Assembly (NCBI GenBank): GCA_963930645.1
Contig: OZ005649.1
Coordinates: 42,298,275-42,362,274, forward strand
From: Salticus scenicus
Taxonomy: Eukaryota > Arthropoda > Arachnida > Araneae > Salticidae
Direction: 5' to 3'
Length of the DNA: 64,000 bases
The position numbers and the translations under genes are program-made. The first letter of the stretch is position 1. The number at the start of each line of letters is the position of its first letter. The notes below the pieces were generated by a model that saw only the letters and a list, made by a program, of their open reading frames with translations, did no database searches and had not been told where the DNA came from. This document shows positions 11,053 to 22,413 of the stretch, one piece after another.

Positions 11053-11330
11053 TTTTATTAAAGACTAGCCGCCTTCGGCGACCAGCTGGTTCGCAATCCC
11101 TGAAAAATCCGACTTTACGAAATTCCCGCTCGGTGGCGCCTGCGGCACCTTTTTCCCGTATCAGGTTTAATAACAGCTTATTGATATATCGTGAAAATAG
11201 CTTATCTAAATCGCAGTAAACTCCCGTGCGGTAGCCCCTTTGGCGCTGATATTTCAAATTTCTAACTTTAGCTAAGTCCCGCTCGGTGGCGCCTGCGGCG
11301 CCTTATCCCCGTTTTAGAACTTACAACACC
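11053..11330 (-). repeat. GC-rich minisatellite (GCGCC...ACCGAGCGGGA unit)
   Basis: On the minus strand, units of about 120-165 bp contain GCCGCAGGCGCCACCGAGCG and a later CACGATAT/AAGCTGT-like segment. The same unit recurs on the plus strand at 53497-53880. The minus frame at 10940-11257 simply reads through this repeat. Confidence 0.7.
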
Positions 11331-11343
11331 TTCCTCGCTCTTT

Positions 11344-11780
11344 GGAATTTGAAATATTGAAATTTTAAAATATAGCAGCGCCATCTGGCGGTAGAAATTT
11401 CTGTAATATATTGTTCAATTCCAAATCAACAAAGCTTTCAAATGATGTATTACTTATGAAAATATTTTAATTAGTAGCTGAGATACAAAAGAAAACCTAA
11501 AAAAGAAACCTTAAAACGTGTAAATCGGGTAAAATCTCGAATAATACTTTCGATAATATAAAAGAACTTTAAAATATCTTTCGAATGATGTATTAAAAAT
11601 TATATAATCATAATTAGAATTTGAAATATTGAAATTTTAAAATAATTCAGCGCCATCTGGCGGTAGAAATTTCTGTAATCTACTGTTCAATTCCAAATCA
11701 ACAAAGCTTTCAAATGATGTATTACTTATGAAATTATTTTAATTAGAAGCTGGGATGAAAAAGAAAACCAAATACCTTGC
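11344..11780 (+). repeat. Direct repeat, two copies 272 bp apart
   Basis: About 160 bp beginning at 11344 recurs from 11616. It includes GCAGCGCCATCTGGCGGTAG-like and AACAAAGCTTTCAAATGATG. The GCGCCATCT motif also occurs twice at 51.75-51.97 kb. Confidence 0.8.
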
Positions 11781-12006
11781 CTTAAAATCTTAATATGCCA
11801 ACCAATTTCAAACGCTGCAACTCTTTTTTTTTTTTTGCCTTTTTTCCCTGTTCCTCAAGCCCTCCCTAATAATCGTACTCTTTCAAAAATATTCACAATC
11901 GAATTATCGGGCATTAAAACTACATACTACGAAATTTCGACTACTGCAAATACTGCAAAAAAATAAAAGACAATCTTTTTCCAATAAATATGTCATTTTT
12001 TTAATT

Positions 12007-12625
12007 ATTCATATATTTTCATGAAAATTGAACAGTAGCTTTATAATATGCTGTCTAGGCCGAATATTAATTCAAATGTAACGTCAATGAAAATTTGAAA
12101 AAAATTGAAAATTGCAATTTTTCCCCCCAGTATAAAACACATGATATCTTAATTGATTACAACCATTTCCGTTTTTATCACAGACAGTTGTTTCGTATGT
12201 GTTTTGTTTCCGATCGAGACCGCTTAGAAAATCGTCTGCCCGTTGCCAACTAAATTTCATAGTTTAGTTAATTTTAAAAAATCTAATTGATGTATCGATA
12301 AGCCGCTTGCACTCTTAGATTTGGAAAAAATTCCCCTTTCATTTGGTACCAAATTCGTAATGATTGGACTAATATTTCTAATTTATTTTCTATTTTTTCT
12401 GCTTTTAACTCCGTTAAAATATCTACTTTTATGTAATCTTGGTGAATTCAGAGTCATTGAAATCGCTTTTTGATTAAGACATAGGTCTACATTTTAATTA
12501 ATATCTCCGCAACTAATTAAAATTTTTAAATTCTGTTTTGACTATCCCCTCGGGCAGGCTTCTGAGCACCCGTATGTCAAATTTTGTAGTTCTGCGTTCA
12601 GTAGGGGCTGAACGTATAGATGCTC

Positions 12626-12656
<31 letters not shown>

Positions 12657-13305
12657 GAGACAGACATCTTCTTTTATTATTATAGATATTCATATATTTT
12701 CATGAAAATTGAACAGTAGCTTTATAATATGCTGTCTAGGCCGAATATTAATTCAAATGTAACGTCAATGAAAATTTGAAAAAAATTGAAAATTGCAATT
12801 TTTCCCCCCAGTATAAAACACATGATATCTTAATTGATTACAACCATTTCCGTTTTTATCACAGACAGTTGTCTCGTATGTGTTTTGTTTCCGATCGAAA
12901 CCGCTTAGAAAATCGTCTGCCCGTTGCCAACTAAATTTCATAGTTTAGTTAATTTTAAAAAATCTAATTGATGTTTCGATAAGCCGCTTGCACACTTAGA
13001 TTTGGAAAAAATTCCCCTTTCATTTGGTACCAAATTCGTAATGATTGGACTAATATTTCTAATTTATTTTCTATTTTTTCTGCTTTTAACTCCGTTAAAA
13101 TATCTACTTTTATGTAATCTTGGTGAATTCTGAGTCATTGAGATCGCTTTTTGATTAAGACATAGGTCTACATTTTAATTAATATCTCCGCAACTAATTA
13201 AAATTTTTAAATTCTGTTTTGACTATCCCCTCGGGCAGGCTTCTGAGCACCCGTATGTCAAATTTTGTAGTTCTGCGTTCAGTAGGGGCTGAACGTATAG
13301 ATGCT

Positions 13306-13337
<32 letters not shown>

Positions 13338-13368
13338 GAGACAGACATCTTCTTTTATTATTATAGAT
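12007..13368 (+). repeat. Perfect-phase tandem duplication of 681 bp
   Basis: Copy 1 is 12007-12687 and copy 2 is 12688-13368, with no spacer. Each begins ATTCATATATTTTCATG and ends with (CAGA)n, a GAGAGACAGACATCTTC segment and TTATTATTATAGAT. By eye they differ at about eight positions, so the duplication is fairly recent. The (CAGA)n tail followed by TTATTATTATAGAT resembles the 3' ends of widespread invertebrate non-autonomous retroelements (inference). No coding frame is shared by the copies. Confidence 0.9.
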
Positions 13369-13825
13369 TTCCACGCATGCATTTCAACTGAATAAAACAA
13401 TGGAAAAGAATAATTTAACGGGCAAAATTACATTACAGTCACAACTATATGTAGTACGATTAAAAAAAAAGTATTCACGGTTTGCATGTTTTTGGAAGAT
13501 TTGTTTACCGATTCAAACTAGTTGGCATAGGTGGACTCTGCTCAGTTCCCCATCATATTTATGTTCTCAGAAATTTCTAGTGCGAGCCATATTATAATCA
13601 TGTTAAGACAAATGAATATGACCAATGCTTGATACAGTGACAGAATGAAATTCCCGCCTATTAGGCTATCCACCGTTCACTTCGCTATATTTATCTTATT
13701 CTAATCTATTAATTTATTTTATCGGGGTCAATTCCGTTGTTTAGTTTTCATGCTACTATTTCCAATGCAACAATCCTCAAAATTCATATTTATATGAAAA
13801 ATTTAAAATTTCGCTATGTTGATAA
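13369..13825. other. No gene seen
   Basis: The 65-codon plus frame at 13400-13597 has no recognisable domain. The rest is AT-rich. Confidence 0.4.
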
Positions 13826-14640
13826 AATCGTAAATTACAAATAATTTACGAAATTTTCCTATCAGAATATTTGTATTCAATCATGTTCAAACAAATATCA
13901 TAAACGTAATTTTGAAGTTGTCTAATATATATTTAGGATCCTCAAAATGGAAGTTTATGCTCAATTTTGACTTATTCTGACATGTTAAGTAAATCGTAAA
14001 TTCCAAATAACTTACGAATTTTTTTAATTGTAAAAATCATAGTCTATGATATTCATGCCAGTATCTTAAATAATATTTCGAAAGTGGTTTGACATCTTTA
14101 CGATGAAAATATCCCTCAAGATTGACGTTTATGTGAAATTTTGCTCTATTCAGCCATGTTAAGAAATTCGTAAATTTCCAATAACTTACGAAATCTTTAT
14201 ATTGGAAAATTCATAGTCATTAATATTCATGCCAGTGTCCTAAATAATATTTCAAAAGTAGTCTGACATCTTTACGATGAAAATATCTCTAAAAATTGAC
14301 GAATAATAAATTGAAATTTTGCCCTATACTGCCATGTTAAGAAATTCGTAAATTTCCAATAACTTGCGAAATTTCCGAAGTAGCATATTTATAGTTAATG
14401 ATGTTCATTCCGGTATCAAAACTGATATTTTAAAACTGGTCTGACATTTTTACAGTAAAAAGTTTCCATTTAATGCACGTTTAAGTGAATTTTTGTCCTA
14501 TACTCCCATGTTAAGAAAATCGTAAATTTCTAATAATTTACGAAGTTTTTAAATTCGAATGTTGCAAATGAATAGGGTTCTAGCCAGTATCGAAAGTAAT
14601 ATTTTAAAACTGATCTGACCTCTCTGCGATCATTTGTTCG
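13826..14640 (+). repeat. Diverged tandem array, ~164-177 bp period, five units
   Basis: Units start near 13826, 13990, 14164, 14339 and 14516 with AAATCGTAAATT(T/A)CNAATAA. Each contains TTTACGA, a CTGACATCTTTACGATGAAAA-like stretch (less clear in unit 1), and CATGTTAAG before the next unit. Units are clearly related but diverged. Confidence 0.8.
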
Positions 14641-14870
14641 TGAGATATCGTGTTAACAGACTAACAAACTAACGGACTAACACACTGACACACTAACGGA
14701 TAGACACACTGACACACTAATAGACACCCTACAGGCAGACACCATAGAAATTTTGTCATTTTCGGATTCCTCACACCTGAAAACTTGTAGAAAAGTCAAA
14801 AAACCGAGGTCGAAAATTTTCACGATTACCTAAGTTCCCCATACCTATAGTATGACGGGGAACTAATAAT
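14641..14870 (+). repeat. Interspersed-repeat tail with terminal hairpin
   Basis: Runs of ACTAACA/GACACACTAACGG, then GAGGTCGAAAATTTTCACG, then a hairpin AGTTCCCCATA against TATGACGGGGAACT. The layout parallels 1540-1712. The tandem array directly upstream probably belongs to the same element. Confidence 0.6.
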
Positions 14871-15473
14871 ACATTAAACATGCAGAAATCAACTTCGTAA
14901 CTAGAAATTAACAATGTAAAAAACAAATAAATAGATACGCGGTTATAAAATTTGAATCAAAGGATTATCATGTTATTCTTAATTTCTTAGAGTCGTTTAG
15001 ACTTCAAAACGTAAAAGTGTGATGATGTAATAAATGAAGCTATTAGTTTTAAATATCATTTCAACCAATAGGTAGTTGTTTGAATTGGCAAGGAAACGTA
15101 GATTTAAAAATACGTGTGTATAAATTGAGAACTAGGCAGCAGAGACCGACTAGTTATAAAAGAAATTATCATACTTAGCTTATATAGAAATTATTAATTT
15201 TGGTATAAACAAGAAAAGGTGAAAGCCTCATTATCATATGCGGCCACGGGGCTCCCAAGTTTCTAGTCACAGCTCTGAAAATGATAAATTTAATCTCCAC
15301 TAAACGTTCTGCTTTTACAACTTATGGACATCGGGCACCGAATTTAACCCTTCTTTGCATGATTTTTTTTTTTTTTTTTTTTTTGTGTGGGTGTGTGTGT
15401 GTGTGTGTGAAATAAATCAGGGTGATATAATTCATGCTCTAGATTAAAAGAAAAAATATTTTTTTAAATTTTA

Positions 15474-15523
<50 letters not shown>

Positions 15524-15679
15524 AAATAAATAACAGTACGTTGGAAATATCTATCATCAACGACGGAATGAAGCGTACACACACACACGTCATTGTAAAG
15601 CAGCTATAAGCGGTTCGAAACTCACTAAAAGCAGCTAGAACCGGTTCAAAGTACTTTCGAGTGCAGTATTTCATACTTT
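14871..15679. other. AT-rich DNA with poly(T), (GT)n and (TA)n tracts
   Basis: T run at about 15362-15384 followed by (GT)n to about 15409; (TA)n at about 15475-15518. The minus frame at 15471-15674 ends in YIYIYI from the TA repeat. Confidence 0.6.
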
Positions 15680-15826
15680 AACGATCAAGTAATCTCTAGA
15701 ATACCTAGTTAAATCGTAGAATTCAATAATTTTGTATACTTTAACTGACTTGTCTAGTTATTTCATGAAATACCTAGTTATTCTATGAAATAACGGTAAC
15801 ATATAATAATAACTTTAACGGTAACA
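15680..15826. repeat. Subterminal palindrome array, right (inverse of 10744)
   Basis: Contains ATACTTTAACTGACTTGTC, then TAGTTATTTCATGAAATAC and TAGTTATTCTATGAAATAAC, and ends CTTTAACGGTAACA at 15826. A second GGTAACA lies at 15795. Reverse-complemented, it matches 10744-10850. Confidence 0.65.
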
Positions 15827-16980
15827 TATAATATATATATACATATATATATGTATGTATATTACAAAATAGAAAGTACTGAATTGAAAATTGTAGGTTA
15901 AGGGTGTGGGTGTGGGTGTGGGGGGTGTTTCTGAAAAAAATTGCGAAAAGTATGTTCTGATATATATATATAAAGAATAAATGAGTAATATTTAAAAAAC
16001 TGGAAAATATTTATTTATTGATATTTTTATATATTGATATAAAATAATTATTTTATATTTTTTAATATTTAGTCATATATGATTTAATTACGGATATTTA
16101 TTTTATTTCAGAATTCAATATTATATTATCAGAAGAAAGTATCGCATACGTTGCACAGTTATTTCTGCTACCTTATTCTTACATCTTCTTTAACTCTTGT
16201 TTTTTGGGATGCGGAAGCTTGCCAGTTCTTTCCCCTCTTTATAGAATGCGTACCAGCTGGTTGCTGTGCAATTCTAGTCAAGATTAATAAAAATCACCAT
16301 CTCTTAATAACGTTTTCAATTACGGAGCTATTTGCAAGCTTATTTTAAAAATAGCGCGTACATCTACAAACAATTACATCAAGGTTAACGTGTTATGAAA
16401 AGTTGTTCATTTTTCTTTTTCTATTAAATGTAGATTTACATTATGCTCGTTCAAATTTAGTTTGAACGTGGTCGTGTATTGTCAGCATAATGAGACTTAT
16501 AATTTTATGATTATGCTTATAATTATACTTTATTGTTCTGTATGTGATATTGTTATTATGAATAAATTAAATATTATAATAGATTAAATGGATTTTTTTT
16601 TTTTTTAATCTGTAAAACAATGCCACTGATTTATTCCATGCTTTTATTGTTTTTCTTTAGATCCAAGTAAGTTAAGCAATTATGTTCATTAAAATTCAAA
16701 TATCATAATTTTTTATTTCATTAAAAATGCAAATTTTGAGACAGATGACTATATTTATATAACTCTAAATTATGCTCTACATATCGGGGCTTTTATGAAT
16801 ATAGGCATATAACTTATGTGGATAAAGTATATAAAAGTTGTTTGGGAAAAATTTAGTTAACATTTTCACAATTAGGTTTTCAAGTCTTTAGAATAGTTTT
16901 TTGTTGAAGATTGTACACGGGTTTGTGTACAAGAACTCATAAAAGAATTCATATTCATTAGGGTATATAGAAGAACCTTC
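15827..16980. other. AT-rich DNA, no gene seen
   Basis: (GTGGGT)n-like tract at 15903-15925. A small hairpin at 16446-16468 (CGTTCAAATTTAGTTTGAACG) is too short to assign. The frame 16151-16348 has no domain. Confidence 0.5.
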
Positions 16981-17946
16981 TTTAAAGTATACAACAGGCT
17001 TCCGTACAACACGGGGGCAAGATTGCCGGATGAACTCTACAATTTTATATTTTAACGCCACTAATTTTATATCAATGTAACCGCTTTATACAAAGCACTA
17101 AATTGTGCCGTTAGATTGATGTTCTAAGAATTTAGTGGTGTTAAAAAATAAACTTGCAGTAGTTTTTATTTTTCAACCCTAACACCGCATTGTATAAAAA
17201 TGTATTTTAATAAATTTAAACTTCACAAATCATGATATAATTAAATCTTGTTATTTAGATGCACAAATGCATATACTGAAGAGAATGATTATATATTTTT
17301 GTGCGAATAATATTTTGTGCGAATTTTTTATAACTAATAATTTACAAGCCACATAATAATATTCTTATATATTATGAGATATATAAAAAATTGTTCGAAC
17401 AGCGTTTTGAGTTATACCATAAACAATTAAGTACTGTTTGTTAAATACAGCTGAGAAGTGTTTTATACTCTATCAGAAACAAACGTTTTGCTTGTTTGTG
17501 TGTGAGTGTGTTATTATGATAATCTTCAATCTGGATGACCAGCGTCCCCACATTTTTGAATCACTATATGAAATAGTGAATGCGTTTAGTTTTTAGTGAT
17601 ACGATGATATAAAGTAAGAATAACTGTACAAAAATAAAGTTTTTGAAGAATTAGGACACTGGCTACAATGTCAATGAAATTTCTGTATCTAGAATTTTTT
17701 TTTTAACATTTTATTTATTTATTTATTTATTGTTTTTAAATCTCGGTAAATTTTACATTTTTGAACTCTGAAAAAATAGATAGTTTGTACATTTACAAGT
17801 CCGTAAAGCGTCCATCGGTGAATATTTTGGGCAATTTGGAAAATTTTGCGATAATCTTGCATTAACAGTAATACGCGCCAAATCGCACACTTTTTTTTTT
17901 TTTTTTAAAATACAAAGCTACCAACATTTTTACTTTTAAATCAGAA
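16981..17946. other. Old degraded repeat pieces, AT-rich
   Basis: TTTTAACGCCACTAATTT (17050) and GAATTTAGTGGTGTTAAAA (17129) face each other as a degraded inverted repeat. No gene seen. Confidence 0.4.
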
Positions 17947-18246
17947 ATGACACCAGTATTTTTAAATTGAATATATTATATATATTTTCGACGATTAACG
18001 CTAGTCACCGAAAACATTTATATAAATTTTCTGTTTGAAGTCTCCTTTGAAAAACGGAAAGCTTGGCACCTGTGTTAATAGCTTTTTTTAGAGTAAGACG
18101 CTGCTTCATCTTTTAATCATAGAAAACTGCTAAAAACTATTAAAAACATCCGGTATATATATATAAATTATATGTACAGTAAATATCTTATACTTTATGG
18201 AACTGGACATCTTTTTTATTATATAAAATTATTATAACTTATCGAT

Positions 18247-18476
18247 TTAACCCCTTAACGCGCGCTGTCCTCGCTGCGAGGACGCAAAATTTAAGATCCA
18301 GCTGCAAAAGGTCATCCCGGAAATTTTTTAGCAAAAATTTATGTTTATAACATAGCAAAAAAGGCCGGTTTTTTAACCTTAAAATTTAAAATTTATTTTA
18401 CTTTAATTTAGTTCATGAATTCCGGTGGCACATATAATTTAAATGATCTGAAATGTCTTGCGCCGCAAAGGGTTAA
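18247..18476. mobile_element. TTAA-flanked MITE, CCCCTTAACGCGCGC family
   Basis: TTAA at 18247-18250 and 18473-18476, with GTCCTCGCTGCGAGGAC hairpin near the left end and GCGCCGCAAAGGG at the right. The same element lies inverted at 22414-22644. The piggyBac assignment rests on TTAA and the C-rich terminus only. Confidence 0.8.
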
Positions 18477-18733
18477 ACTCGCATCTAACCCTACGCCGCC
18501 GGTTCCATTTAATTTCACACATTTAGTCAATGTTGCCAGTTTCAGGGACATTTTAATTAAAAATCTACCACTAAATTTTAACTGTAACGGTTGTTTAATC
18601 ACTTCCAAGGTTATTCGTCCATTTTATATGTCAAATATTACTCTTCGAAATTAGTGGCAGTTGAATAAAAGAGTCCAAAAATTATCCAATGCTATCTAGA
18701 GCGCTTTAGAGCGTTAGGTTCGGCAAAAGGTTA

Positions 18734-18755
<22 letters not shown>
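18477..18755. mobile_element. Degraded MITE pieces with shared inner module
   Basis: Follows directly on the TTAA element; CTCGCATCTAACCC at the left and GGCAAAAGGTTAA at about 18724-18736 suggest another TTAA-bounded element. Inside are CTACCACTAAATTTTAACTG and GAAATTAGTGGCAGTTGAAT. A poly(A) run follows at about 18740-18764. Confidence 0.45.
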
Positions 18756-18764
<9 letters not shown>

Positions 18765-18955
18765 CTTATGGACATAAGGTTTTAGTTTTCATATTAATTT
18801 AAGAACGTTTCTTAAAAATAATCTTTAGATTAATTTACTTGACGTATCCAAACTGCCATTTTGTAAGATAGATAAAGTCACTAAAACTTTAATTTTGTTA
18901 AGTTTATTTGTTTAAACTTTTTTAGTTGTCTTTCTTTGCCTATATTTGTTTTGAA

Positions 18956-18990
<35 letters not shown>

Positions 18991-19551
18991 CATAAAATCA
19001 TAGAAAGCAAAATAGCATAATGTAAATAAAAGCATTATTTCTCAATGAAATAAAAATTTGAGTTTAAACAGAAAAGTTTTTAAACTTATATTCCTATACT
19101 AGCAAATAATATTTTGAATGCACTTTATCAAGATAATATTTAAGGTCCCCAGAGGAATATCAGAGTACTTGAAATAAAAAGTCATTAATTTAAGTTGTTT
19201 TCCCTCTTCATATGTATGAATTTATTTTTTTAAACATAAATAAAGTCAGTTAAAGTTTGATGTCCATTAGTGCGTTTGTTTGCATGTTCGCTGACGCTTT
19301 TGTCTGATTATATTTAGTTCTTAAACTATTTTAATCCACCAATAATCACGCAAAGTTAATGTTAGCGGGCTAAAAGCTTATTACTTTTTATAAAACAGCA
19401 ACATTTATATTTTAAAATCGATTTTTAACTTATTGTAATTAACTTAATGTTTTAATTTGTAATTAATTATAAATTAATATTTAAAGCTTATTTTATGGTT
19501 CTGAGTCTCTAATGAATTTTCAGGGTGTTTCATAAAACTTTTTGATGCCCG
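18765..19551. other. AT-rich DNA with (AAT)n
   Basis: (AAT)n at about 18957-18988. No gene seen. Confidence 0.5.
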
Positions 19552-19841
19552 CAGAGCCTGATTAAGGGGGAAGCACACATTATCTCCGCTCTCACCGGAA
19601 TATTTTTACAATTATTTTTTACTTAATGTCATAGAAATTCCACGCTTTGACGAGGAAATATTTTTTTATAAAAAATGAATGGTGTACAACAATCCTATTT
19701 ACTCAGCGTTATTAGACACCAGAATTCTTTTAAAATAATTTTTAATGAGAATTTTCTGTTTATTATAGGAGGAAAGTATTTGTTAAAAAATAACGGTGTA
19801 AGTATGAATAATGTGTGCTTTCCTCCCTTAATCAGGCTCTG
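19552..19841. mobile_element. hAT-like MITE, CAGAGCCTGATTAAGG family
   Basis: 290 bp, TIR CAGAGCCTGATTAAGG. An exact 8-bp duplication GATGCCCG stands at 19544-19551 and 19842-19849. This is the clearest evidence in the window for hAT-type mobilisation of the family. Confidence 0.95.
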
Positions 19842-20042
19842 GATGCCCGTATATCCCCCCCCCTCTTTTTCTTTCTTTTAAGTAAACCCCACCTTTTGTC
19901 GTTCCTCGTAAGTGTTACGTTATTTAACAAGAGGGTTTTTAGAGTTCGTGTTTAAAATACTTAAATGTTATCTCCGGCAATGAATGCAGTATTTGCCACT
20001 GGCGTACACCGGTATACCTGCTATAATTCTAATTAATATTCT

Positions 20043-20242
20043 CATACTTGCCAACATTTTAATTAATATTCCGCAAAATTGGAAGGCTCGCCCTTTTTTT
20101 TTTACATCATTTTATTTTTAGAATAAATTTCTCTGAATATAATTCTTATTAAATAGAAAATTAATTTTAAAAAGCTGGTGTGATAAGCAAAAGACGGGAC
20201 TAACAATTTTACTGATTAGTAATTAGAATGTTGACAGTTATG
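20043..20242. mobile_element. hAT-like MITE nested in 20020-20626
   Basis: TIR CATACTTGCCAACATTTTAA and an inverse ending GACAGTTATG. Flanked by TATTCT/CATTCC, a weak 6-bp duplication. Confidence 0.75.
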
Positions 20243-20265
20243 CATTCCGTAGGATTGTAAGTACC

Positions 20266-20300
<35 letters not shown>

Positions 20301-20408
20301 CACAGCAGTCATGTTTTAAAATATTTTTCTTCTTATTTAATCGTAGTAACATTTGAAAAAATTACTCTCAAAATAAAATGGCGCGGAAAAGGACCGAGTA
20401 CTTACAAT

Positions 20409-20587
20409 CAATACTGCCAGATTGAGGGAAATTTTTTTTTAACACCCACAACTACATTTTTATTAAAACGGTTTACTAATTGTTTGGAAACGTCTTTCAC
20501 AAATCGTCTATGTAATTACGTAACCGATACAAGTAAAATTTAATAGTGGACGTTGAATAAAAATTTCTCTCAAATCTGGCAGCGCTG
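20409..20587. mobile_element. hAT-like MITE nested in 20020-20626, 8-bp duplication
   Basis: TIR CAATACTGCCAGATT against AATCTGGCAGCGCTG; exact CTTACAAT at 20401-20408 and 20588-20595. The inner AATAGTGGACGTTGAATAAA belongs to the shared module. Confidence 0.9.
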
Positions 20588-20764
20588 CTTACAATGATAT
20601 GGAATAATCATTAGAACGTTGGCAGGAAGACGAGAAATAAATGAAGTTTTCACTGTGAGCTGCCAACATCTTAATTAATATTCTGTAGTATTATTAGTAC
20701 CCGCCCCTCTTTTCACACCACTTTACTTTGAGAGTAATTCTATTTCGTACTCCGGGGGCTAAAT

Positions 20765-20872
20765 TAACATGACCCCATCAACTCAGTGACCAGAAAAGTT
20801 GAAAACAGAATAAAATAGAAAATAACAGAAGGTTAAAGTCACCAGTCGGAAAGTTAATTAAAATTAAAAGAA
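20765..20872 (-). pseudogene. Possible Jockey LINE fragment (ORF1-ORF2 junction)
   Basis: The minus strand contains TTTTAATTAACTTTCCGACT, which recurs at 30660-30680 just behind the gag stop of the Jockey copy. About 31 bases match with one difference. The rest cannot be checked because the 30.6-kb copy is cut there. Confidence 0.4.
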
Positions 20873-20873
20873 C

Positions 20874-20992
20874 ACTGTAAAAAATATGTCCTATTTGCTA
20901 CCAGAAATTCTCTGTAACTTGAGAAATTACGCGTAATTTACGAAAAAATTACAGAGAATTTCTGACACCAAGTAGGACATATATTTTACCGT
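20874..20992. mobile_element. Hairpin MITE with ~45-bp arms
   Basis: ACTGTAAAAAATATGTCCTA faces TAGGACATATATTTTACCGT. AGAAATTCTCTGTAA pairs with TTACAGAGAATTTCT. The ~25-base loop itself contains AATTACGCGTAATT. Non-coding. Confidence 0.8.
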
Positions 20993-21135
20993 AAACAATC
21001 ATGTAATAAAAATGTAATTACAATAAAATAAGAAGAAGACTTTAAAGGAAATCTGGTGTAAAAAATAAAATAAATAAATAAATAAGCGTGTACAAACAAT
21101 ACTACAGAATATTAATTAGGATATTGGTAGCTATG

Positions 21136-21830
21136 GTTAAAAATTTCTGCCTAAAAAACGGGATGACTATTTGCAGTTGGGAATTACAATTACATGATGC
21201 TGTAGTGGCAGCATCCTTTCAAGAAAGGATTGAATGAGGAAAAACTAATACGGGAAAAAATTAATTAATGTGCTCTTTAATAGGAACGCGTGAAATTATG
21301 GTTCATTTTATTATTATTATCAAGACTCCCTAATAGCCCTGATTATTATATTGTTATTATTCAATGAATTAACTCGTGACCGGTTAACAAGGTGTTTAAA
21401 TGTATTTTTTGCCTAAATTAATATAATTGATGGTGTACATACCTGAATAGTTTTATTTGTGTACGTATAAATAGCATTTTGTGTGTGTGTGTGTGTGCGC
21501 GTGTGTGCGTGTGCATGTGTGTATCGATTTTTTTTTTTTTTTTTTATGCATATGTTTAATGTGGTAGGTTCAAATTTCCTTCCGGATCTTTTACTGACAG
21601 ATAATATTTTTATTATTATTGTATCTGTGCCATTGCTATTATTATGGTTAATCTTTTGTTACTATTTTGAATCGCCCGATTGTAATATAGTGGAATCTAA
21701 AATCTAATGTGAAATAAATGAGATTTATCGCTTATTGAAAATTTTAAAACGTTATCATTCAAAAATAAAAAATGTGTAATATAATACTTTAAGATTCGAT
21801 TCAAGTTAGATTTTCTTTTAATATAGGGGA
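21136..21830. other. AT-rich DNA with (GT)n and poly(T)
   Basis: (GT)n/GTGCGT tract at 21480-21522 and T run at 21529-21545. The frame at 21483-21707 starts in the repeat and is not convincing. Confidence 0.5.
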
Positions 21831-22130
21831 AACTACGGAGACTTGACCCAGTTTTTCGTTTTTAATTTTTCATATTTTTTGTATAACAAATGGAGCTGAA
21901 TAAAAAATATGAGCAAACAGTCTGTTATTTTGTACATGCTGTGGCTAAATAATAGCATAGTTCTTACCACAATTTTTTAAAAAAAAAAAATAATAATAAT
22001 AAATAATAAAAAATAAAAAATAAAATAAAATAAAATAAAATAAAATAAAATCGTTAAGTGTGCACATGAGTCAAATGTCCCTTAGGATAGGGAGACACGA
22101 CCCCCCTCCCCCCCTTCCGCATGAAACCGA
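21831..22130. repeat. Possible pogo-like end fragment
   Basis: TAGGGGAAACTACGGAGAC resembles the terminus TAGGGGAAACTGGG of the pogo-like element at 35186. An (AAAAT)n tract lies at about 22008-22051 and a C-rich tract at about 22100-22116. No clear opposite end. Confidence 0.35.
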
Positions 22131-22413
22131 GGAAACTCATAGGTATTGAAAAGAAAAACACAGGTTTTGTGATTTCAATGGTTTCCAGTTTAATTTTGTA
22201 GAAGATTTTAGTGAATACAATAAATTATTTATTGTTTTCTTTTGTTTTTCTTATGTTTTGTACTTTTCCCATCAAAAGCTTTTTTGATTTCTTTTGTCGA
22301 TATTTTTTTCTTTTATTCTTCCTCTCTTCTGTTTGGTGTGACAGTAGCTAACATATTCTTATCCTTCTTTTTTACAGTTATTTATTATGTAATAAATCAC
22401 TGGCCTCAATGAT

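Larger units (their letters stand above)
20020..20626. mobile_element. MITE carrying two other MITEs
   Basis: The outer element begins near TGCTATAATTCTAATTAATA and ends near CATTAGAACGTTGGCAGG. Its arms hold GTAAGTACCTGCC and GAGTACTTACAAT. It is opened at about 20043 by one MITE and at 20409 by another. A T run of about 26 lies in its left arm (20272-20297). Confidence 0.7.
20656..21135. mobile_element. hAT-like MITE interrupted by other repeats
   Basis: GAGCTGCCAACATCTTAATT on the left, ATATTGGTAGCTATG on the right, with the CCCGCC/TTTTCACACCAC block and its inverse. Between about 20745 and 20995 unrelated sequence is inserted: a possible Jockey fragment and a hairpin MITE. Confidence 0.75.

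Noticed and set aside
10940..11257. 105-codon minus-strand frame
   Set aside because: Reads through the GC-rich minisatellite, which explains its openness.
18408..18654. Overlapping frames on both strands
   Set aside because: Lie across the end of a TTAA MITE and the following repeat; no domain and mutually overlapping.
20043..21135. Helitron ends
   Set aside because: No TC start with CTRR end and hairpin in the right order; the elements have inverted ends and target duplications.
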